Shown piece by piece: positions 8,022 to 16,065 of a stretch of DNA of 18,823 nt. Position 1 is the stretch's first letter; every line of letters begins with the position of its first letter. The notes beneath the pieces were generated by a model that ran no database searches, had not been told where the DNA came from, and saw nothing but the letters and a program-made list of their open reading frames with translations. Origin of the DNA: Dysgonamonadaceae bacterium (GTDB lineage: Bacteria > Bacteroidota > Bacteroidia > Bacteroidales > Azobacteroidaceae). The stretch covers positions 1-18,823 of the forward strand of contig JAITTA010000107.1 of NCBI GenBank assembly GCA_031287395.1. Direction: 5' to 3'. The position numbers were made by a program, and so were the translations under genes.

Positions 8022-8681
8022 ATGACCTTCGGAGATTTATTCAACCCGGAATTCTACATCAATCATGGCGGAATATGGCTTCTGCTCTTCATCGTATTTG
8101 CCGAAACAGGGTTGATGTTCGGTTTTTTCCTTCCGGGCGACAGCCTTATCTTCATCGCAGGGATTTATAGCCGGCAACTGATCGACACCATCCTACCCGG
8201 GGGCACCGGTTACGATTTTCTCGATTTATTACTGCTGATCGCGTTGCTATGCATCTGTGGAATTTCCGGAAATTGGGTCGGCTACTGGTTTGGAGAAAAA
8301 AGCGGCCCTTACTTGTTCAACAAAAAAGATTCCTGGATTTTCAAGAAAAGATACCTGATTCAGGCAAAGAAATTCTACGACGACTACGGAGCGCAGACCG
8401 TCATTTTCGCCCGTTTTCTGCCTACCGTACGGACATTTGTTCCCATTGTCGCCGGAATAGTAAATATGAATAAAAATAAATTTATGCTTTTCAACATCCT
8501 CGGATGTGTTTTCTGGATTGTATCGATGTCCATGGCCGGCCATTATATGGAAAAACTCCTAAGAGAAAGTTTAGGAATAAGTATAAAAAACCACCTCGAA
8601 GTCATTGTAATCGGACTGATTATTATAACCACTATCCCATTTATATGGAAGTATTTCTCTATAAAAAGGAAAAAGCACTAA
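8022..8681 (+). CDS. DedA-family membrane protein (SNARE-associated/VTT domain)
   Basis: This 219-aa integral inner-membrane protein has DedA hallmarks: E28 in the first hydrophobic segment, FFLPGD (35-40), and the signature RFLPTVRTFVPIVAG (131-145) with its conserved arginines and prolines. Hydrophobic stretches lie at about 18-36, 66-88, 141-165 and 190-212, and the C-terminus is basic (SIKRKKH). From family knowledge, DedA proteins support membrane homeostasis, and some flip undecaprenyl phosphate or phospholipids; which lipid this one handles cannot be told from sequence. It is divergent from dps and followed by a gap, so it is probably transcribed alone. Confidence 0.93.
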   Translation: MTFGDLFNPEFYINHGGIWLLLFIVFAETGLMFGFFLPGDSLIFIAGIYSRQLIDTILPGGTGYDFLDLLLLIALLCICGISGNWVGYWFGEKSGPYLFNKKDSWIFKKRYLIQAKKFYDDYGAQTVIFARFLPTVRTFVPIVAGIVNMNKNKFMLFNILGCVFWIVSMSMAGHYMEKLLRESLGISIKNHLEVIVIGLIIITTIPFIWKYFSIKRKKH

Positions 8682-8752
8682 AAACCGTATTCTACTATAT
8701 CAGAATAAAATAAAACATGTTGCAAAGCATAAAAAATACCAAATAATACACT

Positions 8753-8782
8753 TGGAAATTTCATTTTTCTTTTTTATATTTG
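8753..8782 (+). promoter_or_regulatory. Bacteroidota-type promoter for the peptide-GLPGLI-barrel unit
   Basis: TATATTTG at 8775-8782 matches the -7 TAnnTTTG box. A TTG at 8753-8755 lies 19 nt upstream (3 of 4 bases of the -33 TTTG, preceded by C). Transcription would begin near 8790, leaving a leader of about 260 nt before the ATG at 9051. Confidence 0.5.
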
Positions 8783-8789
8783 CAAAATA

Positions 8790-9050
8790 ATTCTATGATT
8801 TCGATAAATCTTTGAGATTTGCCTCCTTTAAAGATAGTAAGAAAAAACCTTCTTACGAAAAGAAAGATCACAGACTAACCGCAGACCATGTTCAACTTAA
8901 ACGAAAGAAGGCGTACAAAAATACAAATTATTCCCAACATCCAAAATCCCGGATAGGGATTATCCGGCAGGTTTGGCGTATCCGCTTTGCAAAATGCAAA
9001 ACCGGTTGCGGTAAAAAATCAATGATCAAACAACTAACACATTAATTATT
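8790..9050 (+). promoter_or_regulatory. Long 5' leader with hairpins and a possible 22-codon upstream ORF
   Basis: The 369-bp gap (8682-9050) holds the promoter and this leader. Local stems include GTAAGAA/TTCTTAC near 8837-8856, AATCCC/GGGATT (8945-8950/8956-8961) and TTTGC/GCAAA near 8986-9000. An ATG at 8888 opens a 22-codon frame (MFNLNERRRTKIQIIPNIQ, then NPG) ending with TAG at 8956. A rival basic frame in another phase starts only with TTG and looks like chance. I cannot match this leader to a known riboswitch. It may be an attenuator or simply an untranslated leader. Confidence 0.35.
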
Positions 9051-9266
9051 ATGAAAAAGTTATTTGTTATGGGTGTTATCCTTGCCTGTTCAATGGGATT
9101 AAGTACAGCTGGAAACGAAGATCCGGCAGTACAAATCTGCTGGCACAATTCTTGTGGACAGATGCATTGTGGCATTTACTATTTGAATGGTCCCGCCTCG
9201 GATTTACGTCAAGATATAGCAAATTCTGAAAATGATTGTCCGCCCGATGAGGCGAGCGAAGAATAA
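9051..9266 (+). CDS. Small secreted Cys/His-rich peptide, function unknown
   Basis: This 71-aa product has a clear export signal: MKK, a hydrophobic core to about residue 18, and a Sec-type cleavage candidate after S-T-A (20/21). The alternative I-L-A-C13 is a weak lipobox. The predicted mature peptide of about 50 residues is acidic at its tail (PPDEASEE) and has four cysteines, C30, C35, C40 and C63. The segment ICWHNSCGQMHCG packs C30, H32, C35, M38, H39 and C40 together, which could bind metal or form disulfides. I see no double-glycine leader and no NVEALA-type motif. It is followed by a stem-loop and then by GLPGLI and barrel genes, which suggests it is a substrate or partner of those proteins. 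I do not recognise the family; the coding call rests on signal peptide, position and codon structure. Confidence 0.75.
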   Translation: MKKLFVMGVILACSMGLSTAGNEDPAVQICWHNSCGQMHCGIYYLNGPASDLRQDIANSENDCPPDEASEE

Positions 9267-9277
9267 ATTTTTAATTT

Positions 9278-9317
9278 TTTGAGGGTGGATTAAAATTTTT
9301 AAAAATCTGCCCTCAAA
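9278..9317 (+). terminator. Intercistronic stem-loop after the peptide gene (possible partial terminator)
   Basis: A 14-bp stem containing two G-U pairs (9278-9291 with 9304-9317; core GAGGG/CCCTC) closes a 12-nt AT-rich loop. It lies 12 bp after the peptide stop and 16 bp before the GLPGLI start. No U-tract follows, so it more likely stabilises the peptide mRNA 3' end or partly attenuates read-through than fully terminates. Confidence 0.6.
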
Positions 9318-9332
9318 TTAAATCGGAATATC

Positions 9333-10193
9333 ATGAAACAAATTTTAATTGTCTTGGCTTTGCTATACACAACAATAGGGCAAGTTCATGCTCAAGTCAG
9401 GCTTCTTGACTTTGCTCCGCCAACGGGGGATACACTTGGTTATTCAAAAATCCGCTGCGTGTATGAACAATATGTACTGGAAGATACTGTAAATCCTCAA
9501 AAAAAGCCTGTCAAAAACCAAATGTATTTACAAATCGGAGAGCAAGTTTCCAAATACATGAGTTGTTTCGAATTCCAAAGCGATTCATTAATGGCCGATG
9601 ACTATAAAAAGAAGAATAACGTAGATATTGTCGAAGCTATTCAAAGCGGGCGATACGGGAAAGTCACCGAAAAGTATGATAAGATTCAATTATATAAAAA
9701 TTTCCCTGAGCATAAAAACACCATTCGAAACAGGATTGCAGGGGATAATTACATTTATCAGGAAGACATCGTCAAGCCTCAGTGGAGAATCGAGAATGAA
9801 AAAGCGACTGTTCTGGGTTATTCCTGTATCAAAGCCACCACCACTTTCTGCGGAAGGAATTACATGGCCTGGTTTACTCCGGATATCCCGGTCAGCGACG
9901 GCCCCTGGAAATTTACCGGCTTGCCGGGCTTGATCCTGAGAGTATACGACGACAAAGGTCAAGTCACTTTCGAATGTACCCAGATTTTAAAAGTCGGCTG
10001 GAAGGATCCTATCGTAAAACCAAAAGAGAATAGAAATACCATAAAAACCTCAAAAGAAGATTTCTACAAGCAGCTGAAGCGGTATTGCGATAACCCGACC
10101 GGTGTGGCCAACAGCAACACAAGGGTTACAACTACGGCCACCAGAAGGATATTGCCCAGGATGCCTTATAATCCGATTGAACGGATCGAATGA
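9333..10193 (+). CDS. GLPGLI family protein
   Basis: This 286-aa exported protein has a signal peptide (1-20, cleavage V-H-A/Q). The family-defining motif is at 196-201 in the context GPWKFTGLPGLIL (190-202), preceded by the typical W-F-T-P-D-I-P (180-186). The length is normal for TIGR01200/PF09697. The molecular function of GLPGLI proteins is unknown. They are a Bacteroidota-specific family, often beside outer-membrane barrel proteins, as here. Its stop codon overlaps the start of the next gene (ATGA, 10190-10193), indicating translational coupling and suggesting the two proteins act together in the periplasm/outer membrane. The C-terminus is basic and Thr/Asn-rich, with no sorting domain or membrane anchor. 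Confidence 0.93.
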   Translation: MKQILIVLALLYTTIGQVHAQVRLLDFAPPTGDTLGYSKIRCVYEQYVLEDTVNPQKKPVKNQMYLQIGEQVSKYMSCFEFQSDSLMADDYKKKNNVDIVEAIQSGRYGKVTEKYDKIQLYKNFPEHKNTIRNRIAGDNYIYQEDIVKPQWRIENEKATVLGYSCIKATTTFCGRNYMAWFTPDIPVSDGPWKFTGLPGLILRVYDDKGQVTFECTQILKVGWKDPIVKPKENRNTIKTSKEDFYKQLKRYCDNPTGVANSNTRVTTTATRRILPRMPYNPIERIE

Positions 10194-12814
10194 AAAGAAT
10201 ATTTCCATACCTGTTTTTAACCGGATTTTTGTTTTGCGTTTTTGCCTCAAAAGCGCAAAACACGATTCAGGGAGTTGTTATCCATAAAGAAAAACAAAAA
10301 CCGTTGGTCGACGCAGTAGTTATTTTCAGGTATATCAATCAGGATGATATTCTTGCTTACGAAATGACCGACGAACGAGGCGAATTTTCCCAAAATATCC
10401 CGAATGGAAACGATTCCGTTAAAGTGGTTGTTTCCATGCTGGGATATAAAACCGTAAGCCTGTCGGTACGCAACAAACCGCAACAATTAAGATTCCAACT
10501 GGAACCCTCCGAAATAGAACTGAAGGAAGTGACCGTGAGGGCGCCCAACCTCAGGAAACAAAACGATACGCTACACTACCATGTTGCAGGATTCAAATCG
10601 GCCCAGGACAGAGCTATCGGGGACGTGTTGAAAAAACTGCCGGGTATCGAAGTGACCCAAGCCGGAAGCATTTCATACAACGGAACGCCGATCAACGGGT
10701 TCTACATCGAAGGAATGGATCCGCTCGGAAACAAGTATTCCTTAGCCGTAAACAATGTTCCCGTCGATGCGGTTACGGATATACAAGTGATTGAAAACCA
10801 CCAGCGGGTAAGAGCCCTCAAAGACCTGGTACTGTCTAACCAGGCTGCAATCAATCTCAAACTGAAAAATAATCAAATGATCAAACCCATAGGGACTGTC
10901 GATGGGGCCTTCGGCTGGGAACCTTTACTCTGGAACATAAAATTATTTTCCATGCTGGCCGCCCCCGAAAAACAAGCCCTGTTGACCTATAAAACCACCA
11001 ATACGGGCCAGGATCTCACATTGGAACTGACGGAACACCCGCTGCTGATGAATAACGGCAAACCGCCGCTTCCGGCGGATCTGTTTTCCACCCAGAGTTA
11101 CAATGAATTACCGTTGACAAAGAACCGTTACCTGTTCAATAAAACACATATTGTCAGCATCAACAGCCTCCGGAAAATAAACGAATACGTCCAGATGAAA
11201 ATCAATACCGATTATTCTTACGATGAACGATCGCAGGACATTATCAAAAAAAACGAATACTATTTTCCCATAGAAGACAGTCTGCTGATTATCGATGAAA
11301 TCAACACGCTCAACCAATATAACAACCTGGCGAACGTAAAACTGACCTATACAGACAATGCTCCGGGGTATTTTGTGGAAAATACCCTCAAATTCGGAGG
11401 AAAATGGACGACGGAAGCATCGTCCGTTACGGGTACAAACGAAGTGCGCCAAAATTACCATCTTCCGGTTTTCCACATTCAAAACGACCTGAATTATACG
11501 AAACGGAAGGGCGATAGGGCATTCCGGTTTACTTCTTTTATCCGTTATTCCAATCAACCCCAGAATCTGACGGTACTATCCGATTCCCTGATGTTCCGGA
11601 ATCAAACCGCACAACAAGACGCTATGCAATCCGTTTTCTACACCGATAACGGGACTTCCTGGAATTACCGGTTCAATCAAAAATCCGTTGTTTCGATCGA
11701 TTTCAGATTACGCGCAAACCTGCAGGAATTGGATACTAAAATGAATTTTATACCTTTCACGGAAAAAGATCTTTCCAATGATATCCGGTGGAATCAATTC
11801 GATTACATTGTCTCGCCGTCTTACGTTTACAATTATTCCTCCAATTTCCGGATCAATTTCAAATTCCCGTTTAACTTTGTCGATCTGTATGTCCATGATC
11901 ATTACCTGGATGAGAAAAAACATTTCAATTTTTCACTCATTGATCCTTCGCTGCATCTGAATTACAATTTCGATGAGCTATGGGAAAGTTCTTTGCAAGC
12001 CGGGTATGAAAACGAAATCGGAGATCTCTTCGATCTCTCCCGTGGAAGTACGATGTCGAACTACCGGCATTTCATGGCCGGAAGCGGGATTCTTGGAAAA
12101 AGGGAATCTCAACATTATTCCTGGAGGTTAGCTTACCGTAATGCGATAACGACTTTGTTTTTCAACTTCACTTTATCATACAGGCCAACAAAGCGCAATC
12201 TATTGGTTAATCGGACTTTCATCAATAACTATTCCGTTTCCGTCGAACAAAATATTGAAAATCAACGGGATATCCGGTCGGCAAGAATGCAGATTGGAAA
12301 GTATTTCAGCGATTTGAAAACAAACATATCGGTGGGTATGAATTACAACCAAACCGATTTTGAACAGAAACAACAACATTCCATAATTCCCGTAACCAAC
12401 AAAATCCTGGTGATCGATTCGAAAATCGATACGAAATTAGGCGATTGGGGGGGCATGATGTACAACGGTTACCTCATGAACCTCCGAAGTATATTTTCCG
12501 GCAGGAACAATACTCCCCTCAATCAAGCCATACAAAACCTCGCTTTTTTCGTCTTCCCGAATAGAAAATGGCAAATCAAACTTCAGGGTGAATACTTATA
12601 TAACGACATCCGGTCCGATTTGAGTAAAAAATTGTTTTTCTGCGATATCGGGGTTAAATACCAATTGAAATCCGTGGAATTTTCTTTCGATTACACGAAT
12701 ATTTTCAACCAGAAAGAATACAGTTACACTTCATTCGACGGGGTTAACACCTATTCTACAAAATACAACCTGCGTCCGGCAAACTTTCTACTCGGGATGA
12801 GTTTTAAATATTAG
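10190..12814 (+). CDS. Outer-membrane beta-barrel protein with CarboxypepD_reg-like and plug-like domains
   Basis: The 874-aa protein begins with a signal peptide (1-22, S-K-A/Q). A CarboxypepD_reg-like beta-sandwich follows (about 26-105: IQGVVIHKEKQKPLVDAVV through SMLGYKTVSLSV). Next is a TonB-plug-like region (about 120-230: DVLKKLPGIEV, YNGTPINGFYIEGMDPLG, VTDIQVIENHQRVRAL). The rest is alternating hydrophobic/aromatic strands ending in F-K-Y, an aromatic last residue typical of outer-membrane barrels. The family resembles SusC/TonB-dependent transporters but is shorter, and I see no TonB box or SusD partner. Being translationally coupled to the GLPGLI gene and downstream of the peptide gene, it may move or receive that peptide or its cargo; this is inference. 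Its stop lies 4 bp from the convergent yqeY stop, with no terminator between. Confidence 0.9.
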   Translation: MKRIFPYLFLTGFLFCVFASKAQNTIQGVVIHKEKQKPLVDAVVIFRYINQDDILAYEMTDERGEFSQNIPNGNDSVKVVVSMLGYKTVSLSVRNKPQQLRFQLEPSEIELKEVTVRAPNLRKQNDTLHYHVAGFKSAQDRAIGDVLKKLPGIEVTQAGSISYNGTPINGFYIEGMDPLGNKYSLAVNNVPVDAVTDIQVIENHQRVRALKDLVLSNQAAINLKLKNNQMIKPIGTVDGAFGWEPLLWNIKLFSMLAAPEKQALLTYKTTNTGQDLTLELTEHPLLMNNGKPPLPADLFSTQSYNELPLTKNRYLFNKTHIVSINSLRKINEYVQMKINTDYSYDERSQDIIKKNEYYFPIEDSLLIIDEINTLNQYNNLANVKLTYTDNAPGYFVENTLKFGGKWTTEASSVTGTNEVRQNYHLPVFHIQNDLNYTKRKGDRAFRFTSFIRYSNQPQNLTVLSDSLMFRNQTAQQDAMQSVFYTDNGTSWNYRFNQKSVVSIDFRLRANLQELDTKMNFIPFTEKDLSNDIRWNQFDYIVSPSYVYNYSSNFRINFKFPFNFVDLYVHDHYLDEKKHFNFSLIDPSLHLNYNFDELWESSLQAGYENEIGDLFDLSRGSTMSNYRHFMAGSGILGKRESQHYSWRLAYRNAITTLFFNFTLSYRPTKRNLLVNRTFINNYSVSVEQNIENQRDIRSARMQIGKYFSDLKTNISVGMNYNQTDFEQKQQHSIIPVTNKILVIDSKIDTKLGDWGGMMYNGYLMNLRSIFSGRNNTPLNQAIQNLAFFVFPNRKWQIKLQGEYLYNDIRSDLSKKLFFCDIGVKYQLKSVEFSFDYTNIFNQKEYSYTSFDGVNTYSTKYNLRPANFLLGMSFKY

Positions 12815-12818
12815 GAAA

Positions 12819-13271
12819 TCATGCCGGAAGTAATTTTTTTACCATTTCCGAAATGGCTCTACCTTCTGCTTTTCCGGCCAGTTTCTTTGAAGCAACCCCC
12901 ATTACTTTTCCCATATCTTTGGCCGATGTGGCTCCCACTTCGGAGAATATCCGTTTGATTTCCGATTCCAATTCCTCCGGAGTCATCTGTTTCGGGAGGT
13001 AGGTTTCCAATACGGCGACTTCAGCAAGCTCTTTTTCAGCTAATTCCGGACGGCTTTGTTCGACATAAATACCGGCGCTGTCTTTCCGCTGTTTTACCAT
13101 CTTCTGAATGATTTTTACAGCCGCTTCATCCGTTAAATCACCATCACCGCCTTTAGCCGTCTTCGCTTCCAGAAATTCTTTTTTTACCCCACGAAGAGCT
13201 TCCAGGCGTATTTTATCTTTTGCCAGCATGGCATTCTTAATGTCTTCACTGACTTTGTCAAACAAGTTCAT
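12819..13271 (-). CDS. yqeY: GatB/YqeY domain protein
   Basis: The 150-aa cytoplasmic helical protein spans the YqeY family from MNLFDKVSEDIKNAMLAKDK to the C-terminal motif DMGKVMGVASKKLAGKAEGR. The family resembles the tail domain of the GatB subunit of Glu-tRNA(Gln) amidotransferase, which contacts tRNA; the function of the free-standing protein is unsettled. It is the last gene of the division cluster, 11 bp after ftsZ, a placement I recall from other Bacteroidota genomes. Its 3' end converges on the barrel gene 4 bp away. Confidence 0.95.
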   Translation of the reverse strand: MNLFDKVSEDIKNAMLAKDKIRLEALRGVKKEFLEAKTAKGGDGDLTDEAAVKIIQKMVKQRKDSAGIYVEQSRPELAEKELAEVAVLETYLPKQMTPEELESEIKRIFSEVGATSAKDMGKVMGVASKKLAGKAEGRAISEMVKKLLPA

Positions 13272-13282
13272 TATTGTAAATT

Positions 13283-14632
13283 TTAAAATTGTATGAGATT
13301 TTCGTTATTTTGTTCACCATCATCATTCTTCCCGTTTCCTTCATCCTCTTCCAAAACCGTATATTTTGCATCCAACTGATCGATTTCCTTTTCCATCTTC
13401 TTCGAATCGCGGTTGTAGGCGGGATATTTTACAATGATATCAATCAGGGAATCATCATCCATTTGTTCAAGAGTAGTAAACAAGAATGGTTTCGGACGAA
13501 TCCTCTTATTCAGGTTCGTGAAAGCACTTTCTCCATAAACTTTGGCAATCCTCTTTTTGTTTTCTTCGCGCCGGCGTTCTTCTTCCTCCAGCCTGGACAT
13601 TTCATCCAAGCGTTTTGCAAGTTCTTCTTTCTCAATCCGTTCTTTCATGAACGGTACATGTGACATTCCGAATCCGGTGGCCAGGATGGTAATTTTTACA
13701 TTTTCTTTCAGACCTTCATCAATTGCCGTACCCCAGATTACTTCAATATCGGAATCAAAACGGGACATAAAGTTGTGAACTTCAGTCATTTCTTCCATCA
13801 TTAACGGAGATTCGTGACTGGACGAGATATTCAGGAGTATTTTTTTTGCGTTGAACACATCATTGTTATTCAATAAAGGAGAATTCAAGGCATTTTCGAT
13901 AGCTTTCGATACCCGGCTTTCACCGGAACCCAACCCGCTACTCATAATAGCTACTCCTCCGTCTTTCAGGATAGTATGCACATCGGCAAAATCGAGGTTG
14001 ATATATCCCGGAACCGTAATGATTTCGGCAATACTTTTTGCAGCCACCGTCAAGGTATCGTCGGCTTTCTGAAAGGCGTTCGGCACATCCAGGTCGTGGT
14101 AAATATCACGCAAACGCTCATTATTGATTACCAGAAGCGCATCGACATTTTCGGCAATCCTTTCAACACCGTCCAAAGCTTGGATAATCTTCCGTTCACC
14201 TTCAAACAGGAACGGAATGGTAACAATACCTACCGTCAGGATTTCCATGCTTTTTGCAATCCGGGCAATTACCGGAGCGGCTCCTGTTCCGGTTCCTCCC
14301 CCCATACCGGCGGTTATAAAAACCATTTTAGTGCCGTCGTCCAGGAATTTCCAGATATCATCGGAGCTTTCTTCCGCAGCCAGACGGGCTTTCTCAGGAC
14401 GATTACCCGCTCCCAGACCTTCCGTTACCGTTTTTCCCAGTTGTAATTTGGCCGGCACATCGCTTTTGAACAAAGCCTGACTATCCGTATTGCAAAGTAC
14501 AAAAGTAACATCATGAATACCTTCGTGATACATGTGATTCACAGCATTACCTCCACCTCCGCCAACACCTATAACCTTGATGATCGAGGACCGGCCGGTA
14601 GAAAATTCAAATTTTATAAGATCATCATCCAT
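13283..14632 (-). CDS. ftsZ: Cell division protein FtsZ
   Basis: FtsZ is the tubulin-like GTPase that polymerises at midcell to form the Z-ring. The 449-aa protein carries IGVGGGGGNAVNHM (21-34), the tubulin signature GGGTGTG (111-117), and the T7 synergy loop NLDFAD (N212, D214, D217). After the GTPase core (to about 320) comes an Arg/Glu-rich stretch (about 328-365, likely helical). A short conserved-peptide-like segment KYPAYNRD (402-409) follows. This is not at the very end: a Lys/Glu-rich and then Asp/Asn/Glu-rich tail of about 40 residues follows, ending NENLIQF. It sits 20 bp after ftsA in the same operon. The N-terminus at MDDDLIKFEF fits the family start. Confidence 0.98.
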   Translation of the reverse strand: MDDDLIKFEFSTGRSSIIKVIGVGGGGGNAVNHMYHEGIHDVTFVLCNTDSQALFKSDVPAKLQLGKTVTEGLGAGNRPEKARLAAEESSDDIWKFLDDGTKMVFITAGMGGGTGTGAAPVIARIAKSMEILTVGIVTIPFLFEGERKIIQALDGVERIAENVDALLVINNERLRDIYHDLDVPNAFQKADDTLTVAAKSIAEIITVPGYINLDFADVHTILKDGGVAIMSSGLGSGESRVSKAIENALNSPLLNNNDVFNAKKILLNISSSHESPLMMEEMTEVHNFMSRFDSDIEVIWGTAIDEGLKENVKITILATGFGMSHVPFMKERIEKEELAKRLDEMSRLEEEERRREENKKRIAKVYGESAFTNLNKRIRPKPFLFTTLEQMDDDSLIDIIVKYPAYNRDSKKMEKEIDQLDAKYTVLEEDEGNGKNDDGEQNNENLIQF

Positions 14633-14652
14633 AATTAAATATTTTGTAATAT

Positions 14653-16056
14653 TTATTTTTCATCTTTGAAGTTTTTCTGATTTTCGGAATCTTCGTAACC
14701 ATCACCTTCATCAAACAGCCCTTTACTGGCACCCTCAATACCTTTTCCAACACTCTTTCTGATTCTTGTAAAGAAAGATTCCCTACTCCCGCCTTCCGGA
14801 GATGAATTATTTGTTGAAGAACTCGTTCCAGGTGGTTTGCGGGTACCTCTGGTCGTATTCACGGGAGGTGTTTCATCATTTGTTGATGGGAAAAGATTGC
14901 CTTGAGTCCCTTTTCCGGGAGCAACAGGAGCCGGTACGGCGCAATTCTCTTTTCCAAGCGTCAATAATCCTACAATTTCAGCATTTGAAGTATCATTTGC
15001 CCAATCGACCGCCTGGTTCACAAGAGATTTTTTGATTGCAGCCACCCGGACTTCCATTCCTGATTTTTTCCGGATTGCATCCGCAATTTTCTTCAAATTC
15101 GCACCTCCTCCCGTTATGATGATTCCGGCACCCAGCACATCGCCAAACCCGGATACTTTAATTTGTTCCAGTACATTTGCCAGAATCTCGTCTAACCGGG
15201 CTTCTACTACCGCATTCAAATCATTAGTCCGGATTTTAGGGTATTCATCGATCTTCACTTGTTCATCCAGTTCAACAACAGCGCAACCCCAATTGACTTT
15301 CAGGTCTTCGGCCTCATCATCCAGGACATTCAGGGTGGTAATGTCTTTGGTAATTACGTCTCCTCCGACAGGAATTGCTACCAGATGTTTCAGGAACGAA
15401 TTTTTATAAACCGAAACCGATGTGACTCCCGCACCAAATTCGACCAAAGCGCAACCCAGTTCTTTCTCTCTATCGATGAGGACAGCTTCTGCCGAAGCAA
15501 TAGGAGAAATAAAAAATCCGGCAATATTTATTTTTGCTTTCTGCTTTATACTGATTTCCAGATTATTTTTAATCGAAGGACGGCCCAAAATCAATTTGTA
15601 CCTGGCTTCTATTTTTTTACATTCCAGACCTTTCGGCTCAGCAGTCAGCCGATTATCAAGGTAATACTCAGGAGATAGGATTTCTATGACTCCGTACAAT
15701 TCGGGATCGTATGCACGACATTCCTTTTCCATGGAAAGCAAAACCGAATCATCCACGATTCCATCCACTTGGCGAAAAGCGCTGTACAATTCCAGATGGA
15801 GGGATTGTCCGCCAACCCCCACATAAACTTTATCAATTTTAGGGTCCAGTTTATTATTCATCCTGGAAATAAGCAAGTTTACTTTTTCCGCCGCTTCTCC
15901 TACATTATACACGTAACCCTTACGCATACATGACCCGGAGTCTATCTTTTCGGATGCCATCACCGAAAGAATCCCCTGCTCATTCTTCTTTCCAACCATC
16001 GCGATCATTTTGGATGTTCCAAGATCCAATGCTGCAATAAATTCCGATTGTACCAT
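14653..16056 (-). CDS. ftsA: Cell division protein FtsA
   Basis: FtsA is the actin-like ATPase that tethers FtsZ filaments to the membrane and recruits later divisome proteins. I place the start at the ATG at 16056 (MVQSEFIAALDLGTSK). The frame could extend to a TTG at 16116, but those 20 codons lie in an inverted repeat and do not look like FtsA. In the 467-aa product, phosphate-1 is ALDLGTSK (9-16), phosphate-2 is ALVEFGAGVTSVSVY (203-217), and the adenosine motif is GAGIIITGGGAN (309-320). A Pro/Ser/Thr/Asn-rich linker (about 371-424) precedes a membrane-targeting amphipathic helix, SFFTRIRKSVGKGIEGASKG (427-446). An acidic tail of about 20 residues follows that helix, which is normally terminal. 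The gene lies 56 bp after ftsQ and 20 bp before ftsZ. Confidence 0.96.
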   Translation of the reverse strand: MVQSEFIAALDLGTSKMIAMVGKKNEQGILSVMASEKIDSGSCMRKGYVYNVGEAAEKVNLLISRMNNKLDPKIDKVYVGVGGQSLHLELYSAFRQVDGIVDDSVLLSMEKECRAYDPELYGVIEILSPEYYLDNRLTAEPKGLECKKIEARYKLILGRPSIKNNLEISIKQKAKINIAGFFISPIASAEAVLIDREKELGCALVEFGAGVTSVSVYKNSFLKHLVAIPVGGDVITKDITTLNVLDDEAEDLKVNWGCAVVELDEQVKIDEYPKIRTNDLNAVVEARLDEILANVLEQIKVSGFGDVLGAGIIITGGGANLKKIADAIRKKSGMEVRVAAIKKSLVNQAVDWANDTSNAEIVGLLTLGKENCAVPAPVAPGKGTQGNLFPSTNDETPPVNTTRGTRKPPGTSSSTNNSSPEGGSRESFFTRIRKSVGKGIEGASKGLFDEGDGYEDSENQKNFKDEK

Positions 16057-16065
16057 AACTATTTT

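Noticed and set aside
8812..9045. 77-codon basic frame ahead of the peptide gene
   Set aside because: Only a TTG start, no domain or signal, and it lies in a structured leader; more likely noncoding.
9051..9266. Peptide as a double-glycine bacteriocin or NVEALA peptide
   Set aside because: No GG/GA leader cleavage motif and no NVEALA sequence; a Sec-type signal fits better, and no peptidase-containing ABC exporter lies nearby.
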